DNA from: Azonexaceae bacterium
Lineage (GTDB): Bacteria > Pseudomonadota > Gammaproteobacteria > Burkholderiales > Rhodocyclaceae
Direction: 5' to 3'
DNA length: 36,402 bases
Assembly (NCBI GenBank): GCA_009469665.1
Contig: SSTB01000085.1
Span: 1 to 36,402 of the forward strand
The first letter of the stretch is position 1; the number at the start of each line of letters is the position of its first letter. The notes under the pieces are model-generated. The model was not told where the DNA came from. It did not search any database and saw only the letters and a program-made list of their open reading frames with translations. Position numbers and translations under genes: made by a program. This document shows positions 18,704-26,560 of the stretch, piece by piece.

Positions 18704-18796
18704 CAGAGCGCTGCGCGCTCTCCGGCGATGTGACTGCGTCGCTGCGCCCCTGCGGGGCTGGTCACCTCGGTTGGCGATGAGGATTTTCTCGAACAC
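18671..18796 (-). CDS. Upstream ORF carrying a duplicated mccA start, 41 codons
   Basis: Two bases after the hydratase stop, a GTG at 18796 opens a frame reading VFEKILIANRG, the same first 11 residues as MccA, then diverging into an Arg-rich tail (DQPRRGAATQSHRRRARS) and ending in TGA at 18673-18671. The stop overlaps the true mccA start out of frame, so ribosomes finishing here could restart on mccA. Over 28 bases the copy differs from the mccA start at three wobble positions, all synonymous. It is most likely a recombination scar rather than a selected peptide. Confidence 0.45.
   Translation of the reverse strand: MFEKILIANRGDQPRRGAATQSHRRRARSALAISPRRAACV
18700..18765. repeat. Two tandem hairpins in the hydratase-mccA insert
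   Basis: The extra DNA between the two copies of the mccA start folds into two stem-loops. The first is TCGCCAGAGCG (18700-18710) with CGCTCTCCGGCGA (18716-18728), paired with a small bulge. The second has outer arms GTGAC/GTCAC (18730-18734, 18761-18765) and an inner GCCCC-TGC-GGGGC. This is REP-like architecture, but I see no other copy in the window. Confidence 0.4.
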
Positions 18797-18798
18797 GC

Positions 18799-19590
18799 TC
18801 AGTCCTTTCGCACCCAGGCGGGCGAGCGCTTTTCCAGAAACGCGGCAACGCCCTCCCGGCCCTCCGGCGTGGCCCGCAGGTGGGCGATGCGGTGGGCGGT
18901 GTCTTCGAGCAGATTGTCGTTGACCGGCTGGTGATCGACCGCCCGGATCAGCTCCTTGGCGGCGGCCTGGGCCAGGGGACCGCCGAGCAGGAGGGCTGCG
19001 GCGATCTCCGCCACCTTGGCGTCGAGCTGGTCCGGGGCGACAACTTCGTGCACCAGGCCGATTTCCTTGGCCCGGGCGGCGTCCATCCGCTCGCCGGTCT
19101 GGAAGTAGCGCAGGGCCTGGCGGGCGCCTATGGCGCGCAATACGTAGGGAGAAATGGTTGCCGGGATGATGCCCAGACGCACTTCGGAGGTGGCAAAGAC
19201 GGCGTCAGCCGAAGCCACGGCGATGTCACAGGCCGCCGCCAGGCCCATGCCCCCACCCAGGGCGGCGCCCTGGATGCGGGCGATGGTGGGCTTTTTCATC
19301 TCGGCCAGGGTGCGCAGCATGTGGGCGAGGGCACGGGCGTCGGCGAGGTTTTCATCGACGCCTTGGGCGGACGCCCGCTGCATCCAGTTCAGGTCTGCTC
19401 CGGCAGAAAAGCTCTTACCGCGGCCGGCGAGGATCACCACCCGCACCGTCGGGTCGGCGTCCAGAGTGCGGCAGGCGGCGGTGAGATCGGCGATGAGGGT
19501 TTCGTCGAAGGCATTGTGAGCCGTGGGGCGGTTGATCCACAGGGTGGTGACGGGACCGGCGGATTCCAGTTCGAGGGTTTGGTAGGGCAT
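18799..19590 (-). CDS. liuC: Enoyl-CoA hydratase, probable methylglutaconyl-CoA hydratase
   Basis: A 263-residue crotonase-fold protein with the oxyanion-hole segments KSFSAGADLNWMQ and GAALGGGMGLAAACDIA and the active-site region TSEVRLGIIPATISPYV. In the leucine pathway it hydrates 3-methylglutaconyl-CoA to HMG-CoA; the assignment rests on position directly before mccA and HMG-CoA lyase. ATG 19590 (MPYQTLEL) fits the family; a GTG at 19608 would add six residues. A 7-bp inverted repeat and a 159-bp repeat element lie upstream. Another crotonase activity cannot be excluded from sequence alone. Confidence 0.88.
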   Translation of the reverse strand: MPYQTLELESAGPVTTLWINRPTAHNAFDETLIADLTAACRTLDADPTVRVVILAGRGKSFSAGADLNWMQRASAQGVDENLADARALAHMLRTLAEMKKPTIARIQGAALGGGMGLAAACDIAVASADAVFATSEVRLGIIPATISPYVLRAIGARQALRYFQTGERMDAARAKEIGLVHEVVAPDQLDAKVAEIAAALLLGGPLAQAAAKELIRAVDHQPVNDNLLEDTAHRIAHLRATPEGREGVAAFLEKRSPAWVRKD

Positions 19591-19620
19591 GGATCTGGGC
19601 TTCTTCACGCAACGGCGTTC

Positions 19621-19640
19621 TCTGAACTCAGGGGTTCAGA
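19621..19640 (-). promoter_or_regulatory. Inverted repeat upstream of the hydratase gene
   Basis: TCTGAAC (19621-19627) and GTTCAGA (19634-19640) form a perfect 7-bp inverted repeat with a 6-base spacer, 31 bases before the hydratase ATG. It could be an operator for the catabolic block or a leader hairpin. No regulator gene of the LiuR or LiuQ type is in the window to match it. Confidence 0.35.
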
Positions 19641-19685
19641 AAACCGGTCAGGCCAGGGAGCCCAGGAATGATCGACCAAGCCTCA

Positions 19686-19844
19686 GAGCCTGTGAATTGT
19701 TCGGGCGCACCCGAGTGGCATGCCCAGGTGTGCACGATCAAGGCGCCAAGCACAGCCATAGCTCGGGCTATGGCGAGCATTGGCAACGCCGAGCGGGCGC
19801 AGCGGGGAATGACGAGCGGGGGCGGAAGAAATTTTCACAGGCTC
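19686..19844 (-). mobile_element. 159-bp MITE-like hairpin element, copy 1
   Basis: A 159-base element bounded by terminal inverted repeats GAGCCTGTGAA and TTCACAGGCTC. It is flanked on both sides by TCA (19683-19685 and 19845-19847), i.e. TGA on the minus strand. The right-hand TCA is the stop codon of the minus-strand MoaD-like gene, so the element begins exactly after that stop. The centre folds into a long imperfect hairpin around CCATAGC-TCGG-GCTATGG. There is no coding capacity. Hand alignment with copy 2 (26392-26550, opposite orientation) gives 145 identical of 159 bases with no gaps. It lies in the gap between the MoaD-like and hydratase genes. Confidence 0.8.
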
Positions 19845-20138
19845 TCAGGTGGATGGACCGGCCGGGGCGACGATGCTCACGACCTCCTCGGTTCCGATCG
19901 GGGTATCCAGTCCCTGTAGGACCATGATGTTCTGGCCGCCCAAGAAGATGCGATAGCCCTCGCGCGGCGCGGCCGATCCGGGTTCGAGGACTCGGCCCAG
20001 CACGCCGGGATGTTCGTGGTCAAGGGCAGAGAAGGCTTCGCCCACGGTATCTCCACTGACGGTGACTTCCTCGGCGCCTCCGGTATGGCAGCGCAGAGCC
20101 AGGGGGATGTGGACGCTGACGACAGGGGATTCAAACAT
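19845..20138 (-). CDS. MoaD/ThiS-like ubiquitin-fold protein
   Basis: A 97-residue protein matching the MoaD/ThiS (beta-grasp) superfamily: VSVHIPLALRCHTGGAEEVTV at the start, AFSALDHEHPGVLGRVL in the helix, YRIFLGGQNI, and the closing EEVVSIVAPAG. Family members are sulfur carriers activated through a C-terminal Gly-Gly. Here the chain ends AGPST with no terminal di-glycine, so classical thiocarboxylation looks impossible without processing. A strong Shine-Dalgarno AAGGAGG lies about seven bases before ATG 20138. The stop codon abuts repeat element copy 1. Confidence 0.7.
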   Translation of the reverse strand: MFESPVVSVHIPLALRCHTGGAEEVTVSGDTVGEAFSALDHEHPGVLGRVLEPGSAAPREGYRIFLGGQNIMVLQGLDTPIGTEEVVSIVAPAGPST

Positions 20139-20369
20139 GGCGGGCCTCCTTGAGAATGGGCCGGCCGGCGGTAAGGGATGCGTGGCCGACGCTCGTTCGA
20201 CCCCCCGATTTGCAAGCGGTTGCATCGCTCCCCCTTCGCACTTGGGCGAGTGACGCGAAGCTCCTCACACGGAAATTCCGGAGGACTTCGACAAGCGCGC
20301 TACACGGGCTGCTCATACCGTAGTCAGGCTACAATCGCCGTTCCATTTTTTTGCGAAGGGTAGAACGCC
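20139..20369. other. Divergent intergenic region, MoaD-like and OmpA-like genes
   Basis: This 231-bp gap separates two divergent genes. For the plus-strand gene a TACAAT at 20330-20335 is a fair -10 box without a good -35. No RNA gene or ORF is supported in the remainder. Confidence 0.35.
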
Positions 20370-20840
20370 ATGGCAGCAAACGACGACGACGAGAACACAG
20401 CAGTATTTGTGGGCGCACTGGCCGGCATCATGCTGGCAGCCGCAGCGGCCATCTACGGTGCCAGTGCAGGCAAGGGCGCGGTCGTACCCCAGGCGCCAGC
20501 AGTAGAAGGCGAAGTCGCTCCCGTGGGCGAGGCCCTGGCCAAGGTGTATTTTGCCGTGGGCAAGGCCCAACTCGACGCCGCCGACCAGGCGGTCGTGGGG
20601 CGTACCCTCGAAGCGCTGGCGGCCAAAACCGGGTCCATCGTGCTCCTCTCCGGCTTTCACGATCCCTCGGGGGATGCGACCCAGAACGCCGAACTGGCCC
20701 GGAAACGCGCGGAGTCGGTCAAGGATGCCCTGGTCGCCGGCGGCGTCGCCGCGGATCGCATCAAGCTGCGCAAGCCGGAAACCACGGTGGGCAGCGGCAG
20801 CCCCGAAGAAGGTCGACGGGTGGAAATTCGCGTCCAATAG
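20370..20840 (+). CDS. OmpA-family peptidoglycan-binding-domain protein
   Basis: A 156-residue protein with an acidic cytoplasmic start (MAANDDDENTA), one hydrophobic helix (VFVGALAGIMLAAAAAIYG, about 12-30), a short Pro/Ala/Val linker and a C-terminal OmpA-like domain (about 55-156) with VYFAVGKAQL, GFHDPSGDATQNAELARKRAESV and EGRRVEIRV. The usual Asp/Arg positions for diaminopimelate binding are approximated by NAELARKRA. It lacks a cleavable signal peptide, so it is probably anchored in the inner membrane with its domain in the periplasm. It is convergent with phaC across a strong terminator. Confidence 0.85.
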   Translation: MAANDDDENTAVFVGALAGIMLAAAAAIYGASAGKGAVVPQAPAVEGEVAPVGEALAKVYFAVGKAQLDAADQAVVGRTLEALAAKTGSIVLLSGFHDPSGDATQNAELARKRAESVKDALVAGGVAADRIKLRKPETTVGSGSPEEGRRVEIRVQ

Positions 20841-20880
20841 TGCCCTTCTGCGGCCTGCCAGCGCTCGCACCGGGCGCAGC

Positions 20881-20916
20881 AAAGAAAAAGGCCCGCGTCG
20901 TGGACGCGGGCCTTTT
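20881..20916. terminator. Bidirectional intrinsic terminator
   Basis: A 10-bp perfect stem GGCCCGCGTC / GACGCGGGCC (20890-20899, 20903-20912) with a 3-base loop has an A-rich run before it (AAAGAAAAA) and TTTT after it. It therefore works as a rho-independent terminator in both directions, ending the OmpA-like gene (+) and phaC (-), which converge here. Confidence 0.9.
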
Positions 20917-20936
20917 CGCTGAGCAGCCTGCACCGC

Positions 20937-22775
20937 TTACTTCACCTTCTTCTGGGTATCGAGGCGGAATTTGACGTAGCTGCCCGGGGCATCCTCGAGC
21001 ACCTTGAGTTTGCCTTTGCCCGGAGCACGGGCAGGAACCTGGGCGCTGCCACCGGGAAGACCGGTGACCCAGGCGTGCCAGTGGGTCCACCAGGAACCGG
21101 CGTTCTGGGTGGCGCCGGCCAGGAAGTCTTCGGGACTCTCGGGCAGGTTGCCGTCGGTGGCGTCATTGACCCAGTAGCCGTACTTGTTGGCCACCGGGGG
21201 ATTGACGATACCGGCGATGTGACCGGACCCGCCCAGCACAAACTTGGTCTTGCCCGAAGGCAGGCAGGCCCCCATATAGGTGCTCTTCCACGGGGCGATG
21301 TGGTCCTCGATGGTGGAAATGAAATAACAGGGAGTCTTGACCTTGCTGATGTCGATCTTGACACCGTCCAGGGTGATGCCGCCGGGATCCTTGAGCTTGT
21401 TGCCCAGGTACATGTTGCGTAGGTAGAAGCTGTGCATGGCCGCAGGCATGCGGGTGGAATCGGAGTTCCAGTAGAGCAGGTCGAAGGGGAAGGGATCCTT
21501 GCCCATGAGGTAGTTGTTGACCACGAAGGACCAGATGAGGTCGTTGGCCCTCAGCATGTTGAAGGTGCCGGCCATCTCGGTGCCCTCCAGGTAGCCCCGC
21601 TCGTTCATCTTCTTTTCCAGGCCGGCCACGGCGTTCTCATCCAGGAAGACGCCCAGTTCGCCGGGCTCGGAGAAGTTGAGCATGGTGGTGAAGAAGGTGG
21701 CGGAATTGACCCGCTTGTCCTTCTTGCCCGTCAGGTAGGCCAGGGTGGTCATGAGCAGGGTACCGCCCAGGCAGTAACCGGCCATGTTGACGCTGTCCTC
21801 GCCGGTGTGGGCACAGACCTGATTGAGGGCTTCCACGGAGCCTTGCAGCAGGTAGTTCTCGAAGCTCTTCTGGGCCAGCTTCTCGTCCGGATTGATCCAG
21901 GACATGATGAAGGTGGTGTGGCCCTGATCCGTAGCCCACTTGACCAAGGAATTCTTTTCGCGCAGATCGAGGATGTAGTACTTGTTGATCCAGGGCGGGA
22001 CGATGAGGAAGGGCTTCTTGTACTGGTCCTTGGTGGTGGGATCGTACTGGATGAGCTGGAACAACTCGTTCTGGAAGATGACCTTGCCCGGGGTGGTGGC
22101 CACGTTCTTGCCCATCTCGAAGGCCGCCGTATCGGTCATGCGGATGCGCAACTGGCCATCGCCTTGCTCCACGTCGTGCAGCAGGTTGTTGAGACCTTTG
22201 ATAAGGTTCTGGCCGTGGCTCTTGACGGTTTCGCGGAACACCTCCGGATTGGTCAGGGCGAAGTTGGACGGTGACAGGGCGTCGATGTACTGACGGGTGA
22301 AGAAATTGACCTTCTGCTGGGTGTGCTCGTCGAGGCCTTCGGCGCCGCTCACGGTGTCGTGCAGATGGCGCGCGGTGATGAGGTAGGACTGCTTGATGAA
22401 ATCGAAGAGGAAATGCTGTTCCCAGTCTTCGTCACGGAAGCGATTGTCCCCCTTCTTGGGTGCGGCGACGGGGCCGGTGACCGGCATGCCCATCATCTTC
22501 ATCATGCTGCCCTGCCAGAGGGAGAAGTAGTCCCACATCATGTTCATCTGGGTCTGGGCCAGCTTGTAGGGATTGGCCAGCAGATGGGCGGACAGATCCA
22601 TGAAGGCCTTGGCGACCCCGAGTTCGTCGGAGGGCGCATCCACGCCGTCCTTCGCCTTCTTTTCCATGAACTGGGTGAGCAGCCGGGAAGCGCGCTGGGC
22701 GACTTCGGCATAGGTCTGGGCCATTTCGGCCGGATTGGGCAGGCTGGCAGCCTTATCCTCGGTTTGCTGCGACAT
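20937..22775 (-). CDS. phaC: Class I poly(3-hydroxyalkanoate) synthase PhaC
   Basis: PhaC polymerises 3-hydroxyacyl-CoA into storage granules. The 612-residue protein has the class I layout: a variable N-terminal domain (about 1-200) and an alpha/beta-hydrolase catalytic domain. The lipase-like box is GYCLGG with nucleophile C335; the general base/acid residues are D491 (TIEDHIAPW) and H519 (GGSGHIAG). The C terminus is Lys-rich (DTQKKVK). A GGGAG Shine-Dalgarno precedes ATG 22775. It follows the MBL hydrolase by 15 bases and ends at a strong terminator. No phaA, phaB or phasin gene is adjacent, though a thiolase lies 4 kb away. Confidence 0.96.
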   Translation of the reverse strand: MSQQTEDKAASLPNPAEMAQTYAEVAQRASRLLTQFMEKKAKDGVDAPSDELGVAKAFMDLSAHLLANPYKLAQTQMNMMWDYFSLWQGSMMKMMGMPVTGPVAAPKKGDNRFRDEDWEQHFLFDFIKQSYLITARHLHDTVSGAEGLDEHTQQKVNFFTRQYIDALSPSNFALTNPEVFRETVKSHGQNLIKGLNNLLHDVEQGDGQLRIRMTDTAAFEMGKNVATTPGKVIFQNELFQLIQYDPTTKDQYKKPFLIVPPWINKYYILDLREKNSLVKWATDQGHTTFIMSWINPDEKLAQKSFENYLLQGSVEALNQVCAHTGEDSVNMAGYCLGGTLLMTTLAYLTGKKDKRVNSATFFTTMLNFSEPGELGVFLDENAVAGLEKKMNERGYLEGTEMAGTFNMLRANDLIWSFVVNNYLMGKDPFPFDLLYWNSDSTRMPAAMHSFYLRNMYLGNKLKDPGGITLDGVKIDISKVKTPCYFISTIEDHIAPWKSTYMGACLPSGKTKFVLGGSGHIAGIVNPPVANKYGYWVNDATDGNLPESPEDFLAGATQNAGSWWTHWHAWVTGLPGGSAQVPARAPGKGKLKVLEDAPGSYVKFRLDTQKKVK

Positions 22776-22790
22776 GTGAAACTCCCTCTG

Positions 22791-23834
22791 TCAGTTTTCC
22801 AAACGGACCTGATCGGCCCTGGCGAAACGGATGACGCCGTCGCCCCCTAGGGTGCGCGACAGCCGTCCGGCGATTTCCAGATGATTGAGATGGGCGATCG
22901 CCTCGCCCAGCGCAAACATCGTCTGATGCGTATCGAGCGGCCGCGGAAACAGCGTCGCTAGCAACTCGGCAGCGCTCTTCGGCGCTTCACATTCGTCTTC
23001 CACCGCCTGCAGGCGTTCTCCATGGTGCGCATGCAACGCCGCGACCCGCTCCCGGATGCCCTGGAAGGGCAGGCCGTGGGACGGTAACACCAGGGTCGAA
23101 TCCGGGATTTCCCGGGCCATGGTGTCCAGGGAAGCCAGATAGCTGCCCAGGGCATCGGCCGCCGGGGTAACCGCCATCACACTGATGTTGGTGGAAATCC
23201 GCGGCAAAAGCATGTCGCCCGAAATTAACACGCCGAGTTCCCGGCAGTAAAGCGCAGCATGCTCGGGAGAATGGCCGTGCCCAACGACGACTTGCCAGTC
23301 GCAGCCGTCGACGGCGAGGCGATCCCCGGCAAGAAGCCGCTGATAGTGCTGAGGCAGCGCGGGTACCGCCCGGGTGTAGCCCGATCCCCTCTGAGCGAAG
23401 CGCTCCAGCAGTTCTCCGCTCAGGCCATGCTGGCGAAACTGCTCGGTCATGAAGCGGGCACCATGGCCGCCGATCTCGTTCCACACGGCGTGGGCGGTAA
23501 GGAACTCAGCGGCGGTCATCCAGAGCTGGGCGCCGGTCTTTTCCAGCAGCCAGGTGGCGAGGCCCAGGTGGTCCGGATGGAAGTGGGTCACCACTAGGCG
23601 GTGGATGGGCCCTGCCAGGCGGCCGAGAATGCTCTCCCAGGCCGCACGGGTGTCGTCGCCGGCAAAGCCGGTGTCGATCAGGGTCCACCCCTCTCCATCC
23701 CTGAGGAGCCACAGGTTGATGTGATCGAGTTGGAAAGGCAGCGGCATGCGCAGCCAGAACACGCCGGGGGAGACCTCCAGGGTCTCGCCGGCGGCAGGGG
23801 CTTGGGGAAAGGGTGTCAGAAGGGCCATGGGCAT
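22791..23834 (-). CDS. MBL-fold hydrolase upstream of phaC
   Basis: A 347-residue metallo-beta-lactamase-fold protein. Metal signature H84-F-H86-P-D88-H89 ([11 protein letters not shown]), then [24 protein letters not shown] and [10 protein letters not shown] supply the remaining ligands. A C-terminal helical region of about 80 residues follows, as in the glyoxalase-II-like MBL proteins with an added domain. The start is either ATG 23834 or ATG 23828. The stop lies 15 bases before phaC, so co-transcription is likely and a role in acyl-CoA or polymer metabolism is possible, but no substrate can be read. Confidence 0.87.
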   Translation of the reverse strand: MPMALLTPFPQAPAAGETLEVSPGVFWLRMPLPFQLDHINLWLLRDGEGWTLIDTGFAGDDTRAAWESILGRLAGPIHRLVVTHFHPDHLGLATWLLEKTGAQLWMTAAEFLTAHAVWNEIGGHGARFMTEQFRQHGLSGELLERFAQRGSGYTRAVPALPQHYQRLLAGDRLAVDGCDWQVVVGHGHSPEHAALYCRELGVLISGDMLLPRISTNISVMAVTPAADALGSYLASLDTMAREIPDSTLVLPSHGLPFQGIRERVAALHAHHGERLQAVEDECEAPKSAAELLATLFPRPLDTHQTMFALGEAIAHLNHLEIAGRLSRTLGGDGVIRFARADQVRLEN

Positions 23835-23873
23835 GGGGGGTAGGGGAGGGCCACCTTACCACAGGGCTTTCGA

Positions 23874-23902
23874 TTGAAAAAAGCCCGCAGCTCTGCTGTA
23901 CT
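23874..23902 (+). promoter_or_regulatory. Candidate sigma-70 promoter of the isovaleryl-CoA dehydrogenase gene
   Basis: TTGAAA (23874-23879) and TGTACT (23897-23902) are separated by 17 bases. The predicted transcription start is near 23909, giving a leader of about 27 bases to the GTG at 23936. The location between divergent genes supports it; the -10 is a weak match. Confidence 0.5.
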
Positions 23903-23935
23903 GGGGCCAAACAACCCGTCCTGAAAGGGCATTGC

Positions 23936-25096
23936 GTGGATATCCCGGGCCTCTCCTTCGACCATGGCGAAACCCTCGCCGCACTGCGCGACGCCGTGCA
24001 GGATTTTGCCGCCCGGGAAATCGCCCCCCGGGCCGCGGCCATCGACCGGGACAACCTCTTTCCCGCCGACCTGTGGCCCAAGCTGGGCGCCATGGGACTG
24101 CTAGGCATCACGGTGCCGGAGTCCCATGGTGGCGCCGGCCTCGGCTATCTGGCCCATATCGTCGCCCTGGAGGAGATTTCCCGGGCCTCGGCCAGCGTCG
24201 CCCTTTCCTACGGTGCCCACTCGAATCTCTGCGTCAATCAGATCTGGCGCAACGGCAGCGCGGCGCAGCGGGCGAGATTTCTGCCCCGTCTGCTCAGTGG
24301 CGAGCACGTGGGCGCCCTGGCCATGTCCGAACCGGCTGCCGGCTCGGACGTGCTGGCCATGCAACTGCGGGCCGAGAAAAAGGGCGACCACTACTTGCTC
24401 AACGGGTCCAAGATGTGGATCACCAACGGCGGCGAGGCGGATGTGCTCGTGGTCTATGCCCGGAGCGGCGCGGAGGGCAAGGACGGCATCACGGCCTTTC
24501 TGGTGGAAAGGGGCATGGCGGGCTTCAGCCACGGCAGCCACCTGGACAAGTTGGGCATGCGGGGTTCCAACACCTGCCCCCTCTTTTTCGACGATGTCTC
24601 GGTGCCTCAGGAGAACGTCCTGGGTGCCGCGGGTGAAGGCGTGCGGGTGCTCATGAGTGGCCTCGACTACGAACGCGCCGTCCTCGCGGGCGGCCCCCTT
24701 GGCATCATGGCAGCCTGCCTCGATGTCGTTCTGCCCTACATCCACGAGCGCCGGCAGTTCGGCCAGGCCATCGGCGAATTCCAGCTCATGCAGGGCAAGC
24801 TCGCCGACCTCTACGTCGCCTTCAACGCGGCCCGGGCCTACGTCTACGCCGTCGGCCAAGCCTGTGACCGCGGTTCGATTACCCGCCGCGACGCCGCTGG
24901 AGCCATCCTCTACGCTGCCGAAAAGGCAACCTGGATGGCGGGCGAAGCCATCCAGGCCCTGGGCGGCAACGGCTACACCAACGACTACCCGGCCGCTCGC
25001 CTGTGGCGAGACGCCAAGCTTTATGAGATCGGGGCGGGGACTTCGGAGATTCGCCGCATGCTCATCGGACGGGAATTGTTCGAGATCAGCCGGTGA
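23936..25096 (+). CDS. ivd: Isovaleryl-CoA dehydrogenase
   Basis: This FAD enzyme oxidises isovaleryl-CoA to 3-methylcrotonyl-CoA, the first committed step of leucine breakdown after the keto-acid dehydrogenase. The 386 residues show the acyl-CoA dehydrogenase motifs [17 protein letters not shown] and the C-terminal [18 protein letters not shown]. The catalytic base is in the isovaleryl-type position: E246 in [16 protein letters not shown], followed by [20 protein letters not shown]. This separates it from short-chain enzymes whose base lies about 120 residues later. GTG 23936 is chosen for family length; a frame from 23813 adds unrelated residues. liuA is an equivalent name. Confidence 0.93.
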   Translation: MDIPGLSFDHGETLAALRDAVQDFAAREIAPRAAAIDRDNLFPADLWPKLGAMGLLGITVPESHGGAGLGYLAHIVALEEISRASASVALSYGAHSNLCVNQIWRNGSAAQRARFLPRLLSGEHVGALAMSEPAAGSDVLAMQLRAEKKGDHYLLNGSKMWITNGGEADVLVVYARSGAEGKDGITAFLVERGMAGFSHGSHLDKLGMRGSNTCPLFFDDVSVPQENVLGAAGEGVRVLMSGLDYERAVLAGGPLGIMAACLDVVLPYIHERRQFGQAIGEFQLMQGKLADLYVAFNAARAYVYAVGQACDRGSITRRDAAGAILYAAEKATWMAGEAIQALGGNGYTNDYPAARLWRDAKLYEIGAGTSEIRRMLIGRELFEISR

Positions 25097-25236
25097 AGGC
25101 GCCCCGCGTTCGCAGCGCTCAATGCGACCTCGGCCTGATGCGGCCAGACCCTTGCCCAGCCGTCACCCACACATCCGCCCCCGGTAAGCGCGCAGGACGA
25201 CGGTAGAATCCGCCCATCCATCCTTTCCCTCCCATC

Positions 25237-26391
25237 ATGCTCAGCCTGCGCACCCTCTCCACCGCCGACACCGCCGCCCTCGAACACGTCCGCCAGTTCT
25301 TCCGCAGCTACGCGGCCTGGCTGGGCGTAGACCTCAGTTACGAAAATTTCGACCGCGAAATGGCAGCCCTGCCGGGCAATTACGCGGAGCCCTCGGGCCG
25401 CCTCTTCTACGCCGAGGTCGACGGCAAGCCGGCCGGCTGCGTCGGCGTGCGGCCCTACGGGGAAGGTGGCAGTTGCGAAATGAAGCGTCTCTACGTCACC
25501 CCTGAATTCCGCAATCAGGGCATCGGCAAGCTCCTTGCCGAAGCGGCGATCAAGGCCGCCAAGACCATGGGGTATCGCCGCCTGCTGGTGGATACCCTGC
25601 CCAATATGCGCATGGCCGTGCGCCTTTACCGCGAACTGGGCTTCACCGAAACCCCGTGCTACTACCAGACACCGGTGGAGGGCGTGATGTTCCTGGCTCT
25701 GGACCTGGAAAACTGGTCCGAGGACGACCGCCACAACGCCAATCTGGATCACCTCTTCGACTTCAACCGCACCTGGGCGAGCCAGATGCAGGAACGCGAC
25801 CCTGAGTACTTCGATCGCCTTTCCAAACTCCAGGCACCGGACTACCTGTGGATCGGTTGCTCCGATTCCCGGGTTCCGGCCAATCAGATCGTGGGGCTTC
25901 TGCCCGGCGAAGTCTTCGTCCATCGCAATATCGCCAATGTAGTGGTGCATACCGACCTCAATTGCCAGTCGGTCATCCAGTTCGCCGTGGATTCGCTGCG
26001 GGTCAAGCACATCATGGTGGTCGGCCACTACGGCTGTGGCGGCGTGAAGGCGGTGGTGGACAATCAGTGGATGGGTCTGGTGAACCTTTGGCTGCGCCAT
26101 GTGGAAGACGTACGCAACAAGCATCGCCGTGCCTTCGAAGCCCTTCCGGCGGCGCTCCGCCACGACCGCCTGTGCGAACTGAACGTCATCGAGCAGGTGG
26201 TCAACCTGTGCCGCACCAACGTCGTCCAGGACGCCTGGAACCGAAATCAGAAGCTCACGGTGCACGGCTGGATCTACGGTATCAAGGACGGCCGCATCAA
26301 GAACCTGGGGCTTACGGTGCAGAGCGCCGACGAACTGGAACGGCGATACGTCGAAGCGCTCGGCGCCCTGAACGTCCCCCCTCCAGCCTGA
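25237..26391 (+). CDS. GNAT acetyltransferase-beta carbonic anhydrase fusion
   Basis: One 384-residue frame joins two enzymes. Residues about 1-158 are a GNAT N-acetyltransferase, with the acetyl-CoA loop RNQGIGKLL (92-100) and the closing MAVRLYRELGF. Residues about 170-384 are a beta-class carbonic anhydrase close to Escherichia coli Can: zinc ligands C208, H264 and C267 and the D210-R212 dyad lie in IGCSDSRVPANQ and VVGHYGCGGV, with TVHGWIYGIKDGRI near the end. The linker is short (LENWSEDDRHNANL). It could supply bicarbonate to methylcrotonoyl-CoA carboxylase encoded in the same strand block (inference). The acetyltransferase substrate is unknown. Its TGA stop directly abuts repeat copy 2. 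Confidence 0.92.
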   Translation: MLSLRTLSTADTAALEHVRQFFRSYAAWLGVDLSYENFDREMAALPGNYAEPSGRLFYAEVDGKPAGCVGVRPYGEGGSCEMKRLYVTPEFRNQGIGKLLAEAAIKAAKTMGYRRLLVDTLPNMRMAVRLYRELGFTETPCYYQTPVEGVMFLALDLENWSEDDRHNANLDHLFDFNRTWASQMQERDPEYFDRLSKLQAPDYLWIGCSDSRVPANQIVGLLPGEVFVHRNIANVVVHTDLNCQSVIQFAVDSLRVKHIMVVGHYGCGGVKAVVDNQWMGLVNLWLRHVEDVRNKHRRAFEALPAALRHDRLCELNVIEQVVNLCRTNVVQDAWNRNQKLTVHGWIYGIKDGRIKNLGLTVQSADELERRYVEALGALNVPPPA

Positions 26392-26550
26392 GAGCCGGTG
26401 AACATTTCATTCGCCCCCGCTCGTCATGCCCCGCTGCGCCCGCTCGGCGTTGCCAATGCTCACCATAGCCGAAGCTATGGCTGTGCTTGGCGCCCTGATC
26501 GTGCACACCTGGACACGCCACTCGGGCGCGCACGAAAAATTCACAGGCTC
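26392..26550 (+). mobile_element. 159-bp MITE-like hairpin element, copy 2
   Basis: Same length as copy 1 and about 91% identical by hand alignment, in the opposite orientation on the chromosome. The ends are GAGCCGGTGAA and TTCACAGGCTC. It is flanked by TGA at 26389-26391, which is the stop codon of the GNAT-carbonic anhydrase gene, and TGA at 26551-26553. The central hairpin is CCATAGC-CGAA-GCTATGG within longer arms (GGCGTTGCCAATGCTCA and its partner). Removing the element and one TGA puts the thiolase ATG seven bases after the upstream stop. There is no coding capacity. Confidence 0.8.
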
Positions 26551-26560
26551 TGACGCCTCC

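Noticed and set aside
18679..18765. N-terminal extension of MccA
   Set aside because: The 29 extra residues are unrelated to biotin carboxylases and come from the hairpin-rich insert. The family start FEKILIANRG follows the GTG at 18678.
16144..18780. 878-codon open frame on the plus strand
   Set aside because: It is antisense to mccA and the toxin-antitoxin genes, which have clear family motifs. Its translation is Gly/His/Gln-rich, as expected of the shadow of GC-rich coding DNA.
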